Shown: piece by piece, positions 43,106-54,255 of the stretch
How positions within the stretch are numbered: position 1 is the first letter of the stretch
Layout of the letters: each line of letters starts with the position of its first letter
Origin: Turritopsis dohrnii
Lineage: Eukaryota; Cnidaria; Hydrozoa; Anthoathecata; Oceaniidae
DNA: 64,000 bases
Direction: 5' to 3'
NCBI GenBank assembly: GCA_027922465.2
Contig: BQMF02000168.1
Location: forward strand, 372,001-436,000
The notes under the pieces: model-generated
Told to the model about the DNA's origin: nothing
Seen by the model: only the letters and a program-made list of their open reading frames with translations
The model's database searches: none
Position numbers and translations under genes: made by a program

Positions 43106-44622
43106 TTAGCTAAAGACTTGAGTAGATGGTAAAACTTTTAAACAATTGTAAGAATTCTGATGACCTTTTTGAATCTGACTGTCCGTCAACTTCGTCCAAC
43201 CGTCATGTTTTGATTGTAATGCTTGCTTTACGACTTCTCCAGTGTGAGTGTTTAAGACGGCTGCTGACAGTTCTCCTCTGGGTTGGGATGTTGGGTTTTC
43301 GATGATTTTCGAGCGAGAAAAGATGAGTTGACACGAATAGCTTCCATTTTTTCGGAGGATTCTGCCGTAGATAGCTAATGCTGCGATGGATTTGTTTGCG
43401 TTTCCAAAATCGAGTGTTGAAATCTTGATGTTGACAGCGTCTTCAGGGATGATGCAACGTTTGAATGTGACGTTTTTGATCTCCACCATCATTTCGAAAT
43501 TAGATTGGCATATTGACCGAAGTGAGTCTGTGATTGTGCCATTCCAACCTAGTTTACGATCGATTAGGTCGTGAAGGTCGAGTTTTATGGCTGCTGTGAA
43601 TGGGGTCAACTTCCCAGTGATGTCGAAGATCTCTGCTGCTTTTGATACGCAGTGACGACGAGTGAACTGTGATGGAATTTTGTTCTCGGTTGACGGTTTT
43701 TTCCCTCTTACCTTTTTTGCAAAGTTGAACTCAGCGATCTCGATTGAGATGCAGTCTTCTTTTGAAAACCATTGAAGACCTCCAACGTGGATGCTTTTAC
43801 TGTCAGCTGATAACTTGTCGATTTGATCTTTGCCAGCGAACGTGAATCCATTCAACCCGAATCCTCCTTTCGAACAGACGATCTCCATCTCGTCAGCTCG
43901 TTGAATCGCACGTTCGGTTGATTCTTCACCAGTGACACAGTCGTCAACGTACACGTCTCGTTCCACGATTTTTGATACTTCAGGGTACTGTTGCTTCATC
44001 AGGTGAGCTGTTTGACGAAGTCCCTTTTCCGATTGGTTGCCGGAAGACAAGATTAAAATTTAGTTATCTTTTCTTCCGGAGGGGATCTAACATCGAGGGA
44101 GTTGTTCCATAAATAACGTTGATAACACCAGTCAGTCTCGTTAAGTTTGATGGAGTTGTACATCTTTGCTATGTTGGTGTGGAAGGAAACTTTATGAGCG
44201 GACCATCTGATGAAGATGTCCACCAGTCTGTTCATACTGTTTGATCTTTTGGCCAGAATTGAGTTGAGTGAATGAGCACTTCCGGTTGGTTGCTAGGCGT
44301 CGAACACAACACGGCAAAGAGTCGACAGTGAGGTTGGTTTCCACACCACTTTCCAGTGTATGTAGTTTTGTGATACGTGTGATTGAAGGGCTTTTTGGGA
44401 TTCGATTGGCAGATTTCGAACGAATCTTACGTGGTCGAGATCTTGAAGTTTGCATTCTGATTTGATCACGTCTTGTTTGTCTTGAGGGTATTTGTTGAGC
44501 CGGTGGACTTGTTGGATGTACCCTTTCAAGGCTTTGTGTCGATTTGGTTCGAGGCGAATCTTTGGATCTTTGCTGAAAGTTAAGGTCGCAGTTCTGATGT
44601 TCTTAGTGATATCGACATGCAT
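43106..44622 (-). pseudogene. BEL/Pao reverse transcriptase and RNase H region
   Basis: 44293-44622 gives the N-terminal part of the polymerase (STLCRVVFDA). 44053-44235 follows in a new frame. 43106-44050 has the YVDD catalytic box near 43955 and the long Pao-type region KAAEIFDITGKLTPFTAAIK that links to RNase H (LAIYGRILRKNGSYSCQLIFSR is split over its start). Frame changes near 44050 and 44290 break the gene. Confidence 0.8.
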
Positions 44623-44823
44623 AGATTCGTTGATGAGGTGTTGTTCAACTTCTTCACGGATGCTTTGTGATCGGCCGATGTCGTGATTCTTGCAATCGGA
44701 GCGTGATCAATACTTGATACAAAGGTACGTGATGTCACTTCCGGCGTCTTCGGCCATGTTCAAAATCGTTTCTCGTTTGACGTAAGAGTCGATGTTGACG
44801 TTGTTGGAGCTGCATCCGAGCAG

Positions 44824-45715
44824 TCAAACATCTCGGTTGACTTGGTTCCCTGCTTGATAGAAGCAGAATTGATTAGCAAAGAATGTGAAATAAATACCTT
44901 GCTTTTGTATTGATGAAAATATTTGATGAGGTCCACCGATTACACCACAACTTCCATCAGGGTTCTTAAAAGTGGATTTGTAAATGGTCAGACCAGATGA
45001 CATTTGAAAGATTGGTTCAGGATGATAACGTAAGAATCTGACGCCAATCACGAGGTCCACTTTACCACCAATTAATGCTGGTAACTTTGGTAAATCACAT
45101 ATTCTTCTCTCATTTTTCAGAAAAGATGCCTTGATGTCGTTGAAAGGTTCTTGGAGAGGATACGTGGGGAATATGTGTGAGAAAGGTTGCATCGAGACCA
45201 TCAGCTGTTGGTATTGTAACAGTGTAAGTCCCACGTGTCATTGTCAAGACTCCACCAATGTTGGTTGATTCGCTTGATTCTAGAGTGGCGTTGCTTTTGA
45301 GTTGCTTGACAGCTTGTGTGCGAATGACAAAGTCGCTACTTCCTGTATGGTGGAAGATGAGATATTTTTGATTGTTGATGGAGATGTTTTGAAGCATGTT
45401 GATGGCTATCTCACTGTCTTGATCGTTGGCCTTTGTGTGATAATCACCATGTTGAATACTGACGTGACGAACGAGCTGGGCGTTTTTGGCACAGTCTGGA
45501 AGATTTGGATTACGAATGTATCTTGCCTTGAAGTTTTGAAGAAGCTGTTCGTTTTGAGGGAGGTTTTTGTGGCCCTCACATACCAATACGTGTTTCTTGA
45601 TCGCGTAGGAATCGTGACTTTCGTGAGGGCATACGAAATTGTGCTGGCACCGTCAATTTTTGTGTCGTCCAGTGTTAGCAAGTGCTCCCGGAAATAAGCA
45701 TTGGAAGCATACATT
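44824..45715 (-). pseudogene. BEL/Pao aspartic protease region
   Basis: In 45110-45586 the segment YLIFHHTGSSDFVIRT occupies the place of the protease active site, which is DxG in BEL/Pao; here His stands where Asp is expected. 44824-45234 continues with DLPKLPALIGGKVDLVIGVR, the conserved stretch after the protease core. The upstream frame 45406-45714 belongs to the gag-protease linker. The frames are broken. Confidence 0.65.
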
Positions 45716-45750
45716 ACGACTCGTTAAGAATTTGAATCTTTGAAGAGGGG

Positions 45751-47128
45751 TCATGTTGGAGAGTTTTTCGCAGAGTAATGGATGATCTTGGAGTTGTGGG
45801 GGCCATTAGTTGAGAAATGATCAGTTGAACAACAAACTTGGCAAGAGTTGAGCTTATTGTTTCGAGTGCAAAATTGGAACGACCGACCTTTCTTTAATTT
45901 GATGGTTGTCCTACTGTCCGTTTGCGAACGTGATTTGCTCTCTTTGTTGATAAATCTTTGTTTGTCGTTCAAGAAAGATGAGGAGCTGTGTCCAAAGTTG
46001 CTTGCCATCAGGTGCTTTGTCATCTTCAGCACATGATGTAAGCCATTTCATTGTGAATTGATTGCCGATAGCATTGTAGATTTGATTGATACCATCTCCA
46101 TAATAAAGGTGTGGTTCGATTTTGTGTTCACTTGCTAGACTCATCAGTTCTTTCATGAGATTGAACATCTTTCCAGGAGCTTCCACGACCTTGGTGGGAT
46201 CTTTGATTTTCGAGATTTAATCGAGTTTGTCGAGTTCAGTTTGTTTATTTGATAGTAAACGCTTGATGTCACTAAAAATGCTTTTGAGGATTGCCCAGAT
46301 CTCTGTGATGTCTGAAACGTGCTTCACCATTGCCAATGCTGTTCCCTCAAGAAAATTATTCTTAAGAAAATCTGGTATCATATCATCTGGAACAGTATTT
46401 GAATAAAGTTTATCAAAGTTACTTTTGAATTGGTAGAAGTTGATAGTTGAAAAGTAGTCACTGAACTTTGGTAATTTGATCGGAAGCTGTGAGTTTGATG
46501 AGGTCACTACTCTTTATCTCTGTATCGACGTGTTTCTCAAAGGAGATGAAATGTTTAAATGTAAGCTCATACCCAGTTTCAAGCTTTTTGATTTGATCAA
46601 CTTTTCCGGTAAGGCATTTTGAGATGAGTGATGAGATACGGGTAGATAGTCTTTCGAGGTCTTTGGATATCGAAGGAATGCATTTCTTCATTTCCTCAAG
46701 TTCCTCGTTGGTTAACTGATTTATGTTTGTTTGGATAGATTCCAGTTCGGTATCGTTAGACTCCTCGAGATTAGTTTTGATTTTGAGTTTGAGTTCTTCG
46801 AGCTTGTTTTTTTAGTCGGAGAGCTCAAAGTTGAACCATTCTTGCTCAACAACGATGTGTCAAGATGAGGCTACACTTTGTCTTTTGGAAGTTATGTCTT
46901 GTGCGTTCAGGATGTAGGTGCTGAGTTTCGTCATGACTGCTTTGTACTTGAGGCCTTCTAAGCCATATGTTTCTCGATAGATCGTTCTAAGATGTTCTGC
47001 GTGATGGCGATTTGCTATGATTTGATCATTTGATGTGTTTGGAGTATTAGGATTTTCCAGGACGAAATCGTGGATATCATCGATAAAACATTCGACACCG
47101 AGTTCATGATTGATAATTGAAGGTTTTG
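45751..47128 (-). pseudogene. BEL/Pao gag region
   Basis: It starts near the ATG at 47128 (MESKPSIINH) and passes through four overlapping frames. 46217-46507 has LPKFSDYFSTINFYQFKSNF, a DUF1759-type gag motif. 45751-46032 has a degraded zinc knuckle (SCQVCCSTDHF). At least three frame changes are present. Confidence 0.7.
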
Positions 47129-47166
47129 ATTCCATGGTGTTGTTTGAATGACAGTTGTTTGAATGT

Positions 47167-47306
47167 TTCGGGGATAAATAAATTGACACAAGTGTTCGTA
47201 ACTTTGAAATGAGAAGAGTTCAAACTAAGAAGTAAAATATCACAAGAAAATTCATGAAAGTTTGATAAAGAAAAATCTAAGTGGAAAAAGTAAAATATAA
47301 ATAGAA
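47167..47306 (-). repeat. 5' LTR of the BEL/Pao element
   Basis: This is the direct repeat of 41277-41420. It lies directly upstream (minus sense) of the gag start. Similarity ends near AATAGAATATG at 47306. Confidence 0.75.
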
Positions 47307-47494
47307 TATGTGAGCTATGAAAAATTTATCCACAAAATAACGATTGATTGAAGTGAAGTTTGATTTTGAAGTGAAGTTTGATTATAAATTGTGAAAACGC
47401 TGCGACTCTCAGAGTCCAGCTTTTCTGACATGCCTTGAGACTGATTAAAAAACATCTGACACACAAAAAACATTGAAGGTATTTTAGAAGTAAC

Positions 47495-47995
47495 AAGAGC
47501 CAGATGGCGCAAAACGGTAGCAGCAATTGTACTTAAAGTTATGAAAAGTTACTACAAAGTTCTTTGAGGCTTGTGTTTTTTTTATCCCACTGGTGGAAAA
47601 CAGGCATAAACGATATGTTAAAATGATAAGTTAGTGTAAAAAGGGTCTAGTCATAAGCCACCAGAAATTAATTTATTAAAGACAAAAGAATTATACATGC
47701 GTGAGCTGTATATTTTTTTATAAGAACATTTTTTGTAAGACCATGTGTAGAAAAAAAACACGCGTTTCGAAAGAAAAAAAAAATTATTGTTTTTAATTAT
47801 AATTTCATGAAACCAAAAATGAAATCCAACAAATAACTGCCTTTTTTAACTAGATCTTTGAAAGTCTTCTTAATACACAAAACAGTGTTGTAACTAACAA
47901 ACAAGGTAATAAGAAGTTTTGAACTGATGGGCTTTAACAAGAAAAACTATATATAACCAAATTTTAAGTATCTATGTATTTTCAGTTAGCATAAA
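47495..47995. repeat. Long inverted repeat, right copy
   Basis: This is the inverse of 38014-38690: shared words include CAGATGGCGCAAAACGGTAG, ACAAAAGAATTATACATGCG, AACAAATAACTGCC and TTTTCAGTTAGC. It lacks the MITE found in the left copy. It lies outside the 5' LTR of the BEL/Pao element. Confidence 0.7.
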
Positions 47996-48149
47996 TAGCT
48001 AAAACTTCCATTTTTATGCAGATCTATTTGATTAATATTCATTCTTTCATGAATTATTTCATAACATCAAAGAAAACGTCCTTTTAAATGTTTGATATGT
48101 GAAACCTTTCGAAGGCTGTGTTCCTTCATTATAATTTACATTGCGTTAT

Positions 48150-48610
48150 TAGCAGAGTCTAGCAGACTCTAAATCGCAGACTAATTGCCGTTTCGGCCGG
48201 AGGAGTAGTAGTAGGAGTAGTAGTAAGAGTAGTCCAAGGGTGTTTTAATACGGTATTCGCTTTCGCTGCTACCGTAATAAATAAATTCCCTAAGGTATAT
48301 TGTTATAAAAAGAAATGACCTAATGACAATAATTGTTTTTTAAATGTTTTTGTGCTATTGCGTGTGTAATTAAAATGAGGGTTGACTTTTTGCGTTCATT
48401 GAGGATTGCGTGCGCTTAACAACTTCATGGAATCATGGAAGCTGCAGATCTGTATGCTTCTTGAAGTACTTCATGAGTACTGGTTGGACAGCCAGGAAGG
48501 TGAAAGAGACACTTACTAGCATTGATCGGAAGACCCATATTAACAGTTTCTCATATCAACTACCTGAGAAATGGTTGCTAGTATTACGAAAAGCGAACAT
48601 TTAGATGATT
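48150..48610. other. Repeat tail and an unrecognised short ORF
   Basis: GGAGGAGTAGTAGTAGGAGT...CCAAGGGTGTTTTAATAC (48197-48257) resembles the right tail of the dispersed repeat copies A and B. The open frame 48410-48604 (LPEKWLLVLRKANI) has no family that I recognise. Confidence 0.4.
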
Positions 48611-48819
48611 GCGAACATTTAGAACGTACATTTACGTCCGAAATTTACGGAGATAAAATTAATTACTATAACTACTAATTGATTGGTGATAGCTGATTGG
48701 TTGATTTTTATATATTTCGATCTTATAATTATCACCTCGAACATACATATCACCAGTCCAAGCTTTGCCCGTCAATGACAGCTGTACCTGTCGAAACGTA
48801 GCCAAAATAAACTCGCTTG

Positions 48820-49130
48820 TTCATGACATAATAAATTCTGACTTATTCAATCGTATTTCTAGTCGACCTTTCTCTTGTTGCATGGATTCGATGGTCGTCT
48901 CAATGTTGTTCTGTTTTGCTTTACGAAGAAGCGTCGTCAGAATGTTTGTGTGCAGCTTTTTCCCAGTAACTGTAGTATTGTGTGGCCTTATCATTAGCCA
49001 TATCAAACATTGATACCTCCCACAGCACCTTCATTCGTATTTTGCAATACTCTGAATCGCGAATGAAAGGTAGGTTAAGTAAGTCAAATACACCATAGAA
49101 ATACGAAAAGAGATAGAATAACATCAAACT
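48820..49130 (-). other. Unrecognised coding-like fragment
   Basis: Two overlapping minus-strand frames read KVLWEVSMFDMANDKATQYYS and, shifted, TTIESMQQEKGRLEIRLNKS. The composition is protein-like (the second part could be a short coiled coil) but broken. It may be the end of an old gene or element. Confidence 0.3.
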
Positions 49131-49139
49131 TTAGCTCAC

Positions 49140-50770
49140 CTTAGCTCTATTCAAATTTCTATTCAATTTTCAAACAATGAGAATCCATGCGTGTTGCCTC
49201 GCCTCATTCTCTTTTATGCAATGTTTATTTTTTTTTAACTACTCGGTAAAATTTGAAGTAAAAACCGAAAATTTTAAATCAAAAACGAGTATACTTAACA
49301 AGTTTATTCGTAAAAACAAACATGCTATCCTCATTAGGGCTTCTAAAAGCTACTTTTTTTAGAAAATCGGAACTGAATTCGTTTTTTCGTTTTTATGCTA
49401 TAATGAAAAACATATTTTCGACTTTCCATTTCACATACTCGGACGTTTGTTTCATTATTTTACGAACTAAAAGCGTTTTCAAGTTGTTTTCACTAGTACG
49501 ACCTCCTAAGGAATATAGAATGTTGTGGTGTAAGTATCGGGACCAAAACTAATTGGCGTCCTCTTAATTATGGTCATAAACATTGTTTACACTTTCTTAA
49601 TTGTCGGCGAATAATTATCACGCCGAAAAAATAAATCTACCAATCAAAATCTCTGGTATATAATAATAGCGCACGTGCACGGGCTGTATATTTTTAAGTT
49701 TGTAAAAACAATCTTCTATTGTGCAGAGTTTGAGTGAGAAAAAAGTTATGTTTCTGCCAAACTAGATTATAAAGATATTTGCTATACTTTTACGGAAACC
49801 TTCCAGAAAAAGAAGTTGAAGTATTTTTCTCCAATTTTAGGCAGTCGGAATATACATTTTATACATAAATATGCTTTTAATGCCATTTATATATGTCAAG
49901 GCATATTTACGACAAAGCAGTGATGCTCTCTGTTTCATCAGAAAGCTGACAGCTTATCCGGAGAACAATTTGTAAAATTGTTCATGTTCGTTCAAACAGA
50001 AATATTTCCACTTCAAAACATACATGTTCATTACGAGAGTCAAGTGTACTTTCGTCAATGTTATTGTCGTCATATATATCAACATCAATCTCAAAATCTT
50101 CAATATGATTTTACATATTTGTTTAGTTGATCACGAGAAAGCAATGAATACGAATATTATTCTCGTCAAATCGTAAAACACAAACTTATTTTTCGTTACG
50201 CTACCATCTGAATAATTCTAATAATTTTCATAATTATGCAGAATTGATAAAAAGACATTACCTGAAGTCCCACATTCTGAAAAATTAACAATAGATCTCG
50301 AGATCTGAATTACGACTTTTATTACGGGGAACAATAGACTTCCATATATAGCGCGAAATTTTAAAGTTTTAAAATTCAACTTTGTATACGGCCACCAGTA
50401 ATTACAACACGGATGGTACAAAGGAAATTTCATCGATGTTATTCTATCTCTTTTTGTATTTCTATGAATACACTCGTACACTTTTGTTTATTTTTTAACT
50501 CGGTTATTGTATGTAAAAATATGTTAAAAACCTTTATTATTTGCAATTTTTTCGCAATTCAGTTTGAAATTTTCGTTCATGAAACCATTCTTGCAAAATC
50601 TACTAATTTCCAACGATAAATTTAAGACAATTTTATTATGATACGTAACAATTTCTTTTTTCTTTAATCTTTAATCACACGATGGAGTTCATATAGGCAT
50701 TAAATTGATGCACTTAAAATTTAAAAAATAGACTCGTGCATATTAGGTAAACATATAGTGAAAAGAAAAA
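49140..50770. other. No gene recognised
   Basis: AT-rich upstream DNA of the second opine dehydrogenase copy. Short open frames at 49177-49552 and 50413-50619 show no domain. No repeat shared with the rest of the window was seen. Confidence 0.5.
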
Positions 50771-50864
50771 TCTACCGTTACCGCTATCACTTTCAGATAT
50801 CAGCTAAAATATGAAGAATCTACTGATACCACTATCACTTTCAGATATCAGCTAAAATATGAAG
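50769..50864 (+). repeat. 48-bp tandem duplication over the start of opine dehydrogenase 2
   Basis: CTATCACTTTCAGATATCAG followed by CTAAAATATGAAG occurs at 50784-50816 and again at 50832-50864, with similar sequence before each (AATCTACCGTTACC and AATCTACTGATACC). Each copy holds a possible splice acceptor (TTTCAG) and an ATG. Only the second ATG (50859) opens the enzyme frame. Confidence 0.9.
50811..50855 (+). promoter_or_regulatory. Upstream ORF before opine dehydrogenase 2
   Basis: The first copy of the duplicated ATG opens a 14-codon frame that ends at TAA 50853-50855, three bases before the true start. If it is in the mRNA it would reduce initiation at 50859. Splicing to TTTCAG at about 50837-50842 would remove it. 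Confidence 0.45.
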
Positions 50865-51953
50865 GTGTCTGTACTTGGTGGCGGTAACGGCGCTTATGCA
50901 ATGGCTTTTCATTTGGTTCAATTAGGGCATGAAGTTTTAATGCATTGTCCTAGAGCATTTATCCATAATCTTGAGCCAATAAAAGACAGTGGAGTGATTG
51001 AGGCACTTCAGAGATATCAAGGCAGCATTTCTGATTTGTTTGGGGTATCAAAAATTACTAAAGTCACCACAGATTTGAAGGAAGCTGCAGAATTTAGTTC
51101 AATCTTGATTTTAATCGTACCATCTTTTGGACAAAGAGCGACATTCGCATCTGCACTTCCATATTTGACAACAAAGCATGTTTTCATAAGTTTAACTGGA
51201 AACTTCGCATTCATTGATTACCTGAATGTTATTAAAGAACAATCAGATGTTGATGTATCAGAAGATTTGCCATTCACATTGGTTGAAACAAGTTCAATTC
51301 CGTATGCATGTAGAAAAATCATTGATAGTAATCAAGTTTTTATTGGAGGTGTTAAGAAAGAACTCCAAATAGCAGTTTACCCAAGTTCCAGAACAACTCT
51401 CATCAAGAAGGTTGTTGAACCATTGTTTAGTTTACATCTCAGAGTGATGAAAAATGTTTTAGAAGTTGCCTTCTATAACCTTAACATCATGTTACATCCA
51501 CCAATCATAATATATAACACTGGGTGGATTGAAGCCAGTGATGGTAATTTTTTATTCTATATGGATGGGGCCACTAAAAGCATTTTCAAAATGATCTTTG
51601 CTCTTGACGAGGAGCGCATAAAAATTGCAAATGCACTTGGACTACAAGTAGAAGACATTTTAAAAATATGGAAAGGATGGTATGGCATTGAAGGTAGTGA
51701 AGATCTACAAAACTTAATGCTGAACTCCACAGTGTACAAAACCATCAAAGCGCCACCTAGTCTAAATAACCGCTTTTTCTCAGAAGATATTAATTTCATG
51801 CTTTTGCCACTTGTAGAATACATCCATGATACATGTAGTGTTCAAACACCAGTTGCTGATGCAATCATTACATCAGCAACATATCTATCTGCTCTTCCCA
51901 TCAAAAATGAGAGAAATTTCAAACACTGTCCTGTAGCTTTGGATAAATTGTAA
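50859..51953 (+). CDS. Opine (octopine/nopaline) dehydrogenase-like protein, copy 2
   Basis: The product is 364 residues in one exon, the same length as copy 1. MKVSVLGGGNGAYAMAFHL is the Rossmann loop; residues 85-90 (LIVPSF) and 111-115 (SLTGN) continue the nucleotide-binding domain. His213 in NIMLHPPIIIYNTGW, Glu309-Asp310 in RFFSEDI and the TPVADAI motif belong to the octopine dehydrogenase C-terminal domain. The gene differs from copy 1 throughout its first 800 bp but is nearly identical from about 51678 on. The expected role is NADH-dependent condensation of an amino acid with a 2-oxoacid in the cytosol. It converges with the glycosyltransferase-like gene at 52173. Confidence 0.87.
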   Translation: MKVSVLGGGNGAYAMAFHLVQLGHEVLMHCPRAFIHNLEPIKDSGVIEALQRYQGSISDLFGVSKITKVTTDLKEAAEFSSILILIVPSFGQRATFASALPYLTTKHVFISLTGNFAFIDYLNVIKEQSDVDVSEDLPFTLVETSSIPYACRKIIDSNQVFIGGVKKELQIAVYPSSRTTLIKKVVEPLFSLHLRVMKNVLEVAFYNLNIMLHPPIIIYNTGWIEASDGNFLFYMDGATKSIFKMIFALDEERIKIANALGLQVEDILKIWKGWYGIEGSEDLQNLMLNSTVYKTIKAPPSLNNRFFSEDINFMLLPLVEYIHDTCSVQTPVADAIITSATYLSALPIKNERNFKHCPVALDKL

Positions 51954-52012
51954 AGAATTCGTTGAATTGTTGTCTTTGCATGGACATTTAACTGTCTACC
52001 GGTTATTGTTTT

Positions 52013-52018
52013 TAATAA
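52013..52018 (+). promoter_or_regulatory. Polyadenylation signal of opine dehydrogenase 2
   Basis: AATAAA lies 60 bp downstream of the stop codon of the gene at 50859-51953, in TTTTTAATAAAAGTTG. Confidence 0.6.
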
Positions 52019-52172
52019 AAGTTGACATCTTGATCTTCTCAAATATTCTTAAAATCCAGTCAGTCAAATGAGAGTTGAAGTCCAACCGAGTATATGCTAA
52101 CCCACCAACGACCCTGCATCATGTTGTAATGAAAATAAAATAGTTACATTTTGCTTTAAATTTTATGGTTGA

Positions 52173-53186
52173 CTAGCAAAATATCCAATCCTTATGAGCC
52201 TCTGGTCGACAAGCCCTTGGACAAATTTGAGGTTCTAAATCTTTGCATGGTCGAACACAACCAACAAACTGATGGTGATCGTTTCTCTTGGTTGGAAAAG
52301 GATTTGTTTTTCCGGATTTTTCACACGAATAGGCATTGTGCTCCAGTACGTCATCAGCAACAAGGGGATAAATGTAAAGATTCAAGATGAATTGATCGTT
52401 CCCTTTGCTTGCTTCCTTCATACTATTTCGTCGCTCCGATTTCTTTAAAAGTATAGATAATATTTCTTTGCCAAGAACGTGGTCTTTACTGTTTCGAAAG
52501 CACCACATTCCCCCCATTATCCTTACCGTATGGACTTTTCTGTCTCTCATTAAATGCATTATTTTGGTTGACTTTAACCACTCTTGTACGGCATCCTCTT
52601 CCCTCGTGAGGATTGGTGAATCCAAATCTCTGCTGCATAGAATATCTACAGTCCAATCAGCAAGTGGAACAAACCGCCAAACCATACCATTAACACGGGA
52701 AAGGCCGTGAAAGCCAACGATGCGCCCTATGTTACAAAATGCTAGGTTTTTGTAGAATTTCTTTAACATTGCTTGATGGTCAGTGGGTATCTTTCCGTCG
52801 TGATATATACGTACTGTCCAGTTTGAGTACAGAGTACTATTCAGAGCTTCGATCGCTACAACTCTTATAAAATGCCCCCATTTAATAAAAGAGTCGTTTC
52901 CATATATGGTGTAAGACAAAACGCGATTGTTTCTTATATGTAAGTCATGATCACTGCATAATGATCTTACATCCATCGGACGTAAACGAGTTTTCTTGAA
53001 TTTCGTTTGATCTCTAGATATGTCTGTCAATAAATCTTTGTTAGTAAGTATATATATGATTATCAAGCTCACACAAACAACAATGAATTTTTGTTTCTGT
53101 TCCAGTATTATCTTTGAAAGTATATGAAAGTATAAGATCATGCAACTAATATCCTGAGATGTCGAGTTCATGCGACGTACTTTCAT
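52173..53186 (-). CDS. Putative type II membrane glycosyltransferase-like protein
   Basis: The product is 337 residues in one exon. Residues 34-48 (FIVVCVSLIIIYILT) form one membrane segment near the N-terminus, with a basic flank before it, as in Golgi type II enzymes. The lumenal part has SYTIYGNDSFIKWGHFIRVV, NWTVRIYHDG, then VWRFVPLADWTVDILCSRDLDSPI, EWLKSTKIMHLMRDRKVH and IMGGMWCFR. The SRDLDS stretch could be the metal/nucleotide-sugar (DxD-like) site. The C-terminal 60 residues are Cys-rich (VGCVRPCKDLEPQICPRACR). I recognise the pattern from uncharacterised invertebrate proteins, not a named enzyme. The first ATG and Met16 are both possible starts. Confidence 0.6.
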   Translation of the reverse strand: MKVRRMNSTSQDISCMILYFHILSKIILEQKQKFIVVCVSLIIIYILTNKDLLTDISRDQTKFKKTRLRPMDVRSLCSDHDLHIRNNRVLSYTIYGNDSFIKWGHFIRVVAIEALNSTLYSNWTVRIYHDGKIPTDHQAMLKKFYKNLAFCNIGRIVGFHGLSRVNGMVWRFVPLADWTVDILCSRDLDSPILTREEDAVQEWLKSTKIMHLMRDRKVHTVRIMGGMWCFRNSKDHVLGKEILSILLKKSERRNSMKEASKGNDQFILNLYIYPLVADDVLEHNAYSCEKSGKTNPFPTKRNDHHQFVGCVRPCKDLEPQICPRACRPEAHKDWIFC

Positions 53187-54154
53187 AACAAAAACAAATT
53201 ATTGAGATTGTACGGAGGTCATGCTTGTAATTTTGAAAAATCTCTTTATAGATGCCAGTTATAAAAACATTTCTAAGAAGTTGAAATATTCTATGTTTCA
53301 ATACGAATAACGTTTTTGAACATCATGTATATTTCACGAGCCAAGGCACTTTCTCAATATATCAATTATTAACTGAAGAATTTGATTAACGTTATTAATG
53401 ATTGATGAAGACTTTGCAGTTTTCATATTCAACTGAAAGCTTCTATAACAAGAATCAAGCAATCGAAAAAGCACGAGATTAGCTATTGCTTCTCTGATGT
53501 TATTACGATCAATCAAGTTATTAACAGAACTACGTGATCTTCTGGAAGCAAACAATTCTGTTCTGCCTTTTTTATGGTGTTAGAATTAAACAGTTTTCTT
53601 TCATCCCATCGTGAATTGTGTTAGCATTTGAATTGAAAGAAGGGAACCATATGGGCATACATAAGTAAACATCAGTAATTAAATTGTAAGTCATTAACTA
53701 TTAGCGCGAACAGTAATTACCCCAGAATCAATCTTTGAGGCACACCATGCTTGATATTTTCATGATATGAAAAACATCGATGCAAACATCTGAGTATCCT
53801 TAAAAGAACATAGCTGCTTATCCGTTCAATTTCGTTCTAGTAAGGCAATTTGTGGAGAAGGCAAATATGTTTTTCCAAGGACCGCGGACCAGAATTTTGT
53901 TTAGGGGGCTGACTATATAGGGTTAAGAAAATTTCCGATTTTATTTGACTAGACTGACTATAACTGTACTTTTTTTCTTATAAAAGAGCTGTTTTATGGC
54001 CCATAAATGCAAGGTCTATCGCTGGAATTCATTGAGTTGAATGAAAAATGATAACTTTGTTAATGATAAATATCAGGTCTTACCAGAAATGTTCAATCGG
54101 GCTAATAAACTTAACAAGGAATAAAACGACGTGAAGTTTAATGAACAAAATAAT
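53187..54154. other. No gene recognised
   Basis: Intergenic, AT-rich sequence between the glycosyltransferase-like gene and the PLE. Short minus-strand frame 53334-53555 has no domain. GGACCGCGGACCAGAATTTT near 53880 is a G/C-rich spot of unknown origin. Confidence 0.5.
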
Positions 54155-54194
54155 CTTTCAATGAGTCAACAACAATCCAACAATGTGTGTTTAT

Positions 54195-54255
54195 ATTATT
54201 TATTTTGACGATATATTTCGCTTATAACAAGCATCTTCAGGTCTAAAATATAAAA
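54195..54255 (-). ncRNA. Hammerhead-ribozyme-like motif in the PLE 3' region
   Basis: On the minus strand CTGAAGA (complement of 54234-54240) is followed by GCTT-GTTAT-AAGC (4-bp stem) and GAAA (complement of 54216-54219), then a very short stem III and TC. This is the minimal hammerhead core seen in PLE terminal repeats. Stem I is weak by eye. Confidence 0.55.

Larger units (their letters stand above)
41277..47306 (-). mobile_element. BEL/Pao LTR retrotransposon, decayed
   Basis: Direct repeats of about 140 bp at 41277-41420 and 47167-47306 (both contain TGTTTCGGGGATAAATAAAT) are the LTRs. On the minus strand they enclose gag, protease, reverse transcriptase/RNase H and integrase in the BEL/Pao order. 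The LTRs differ at many positions, so the insertion is old. No target duplication was found (GAAGTC and GCTCAC flank the ends). The element interrupts the Mutator-like remnant. Confidence 0.8.
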
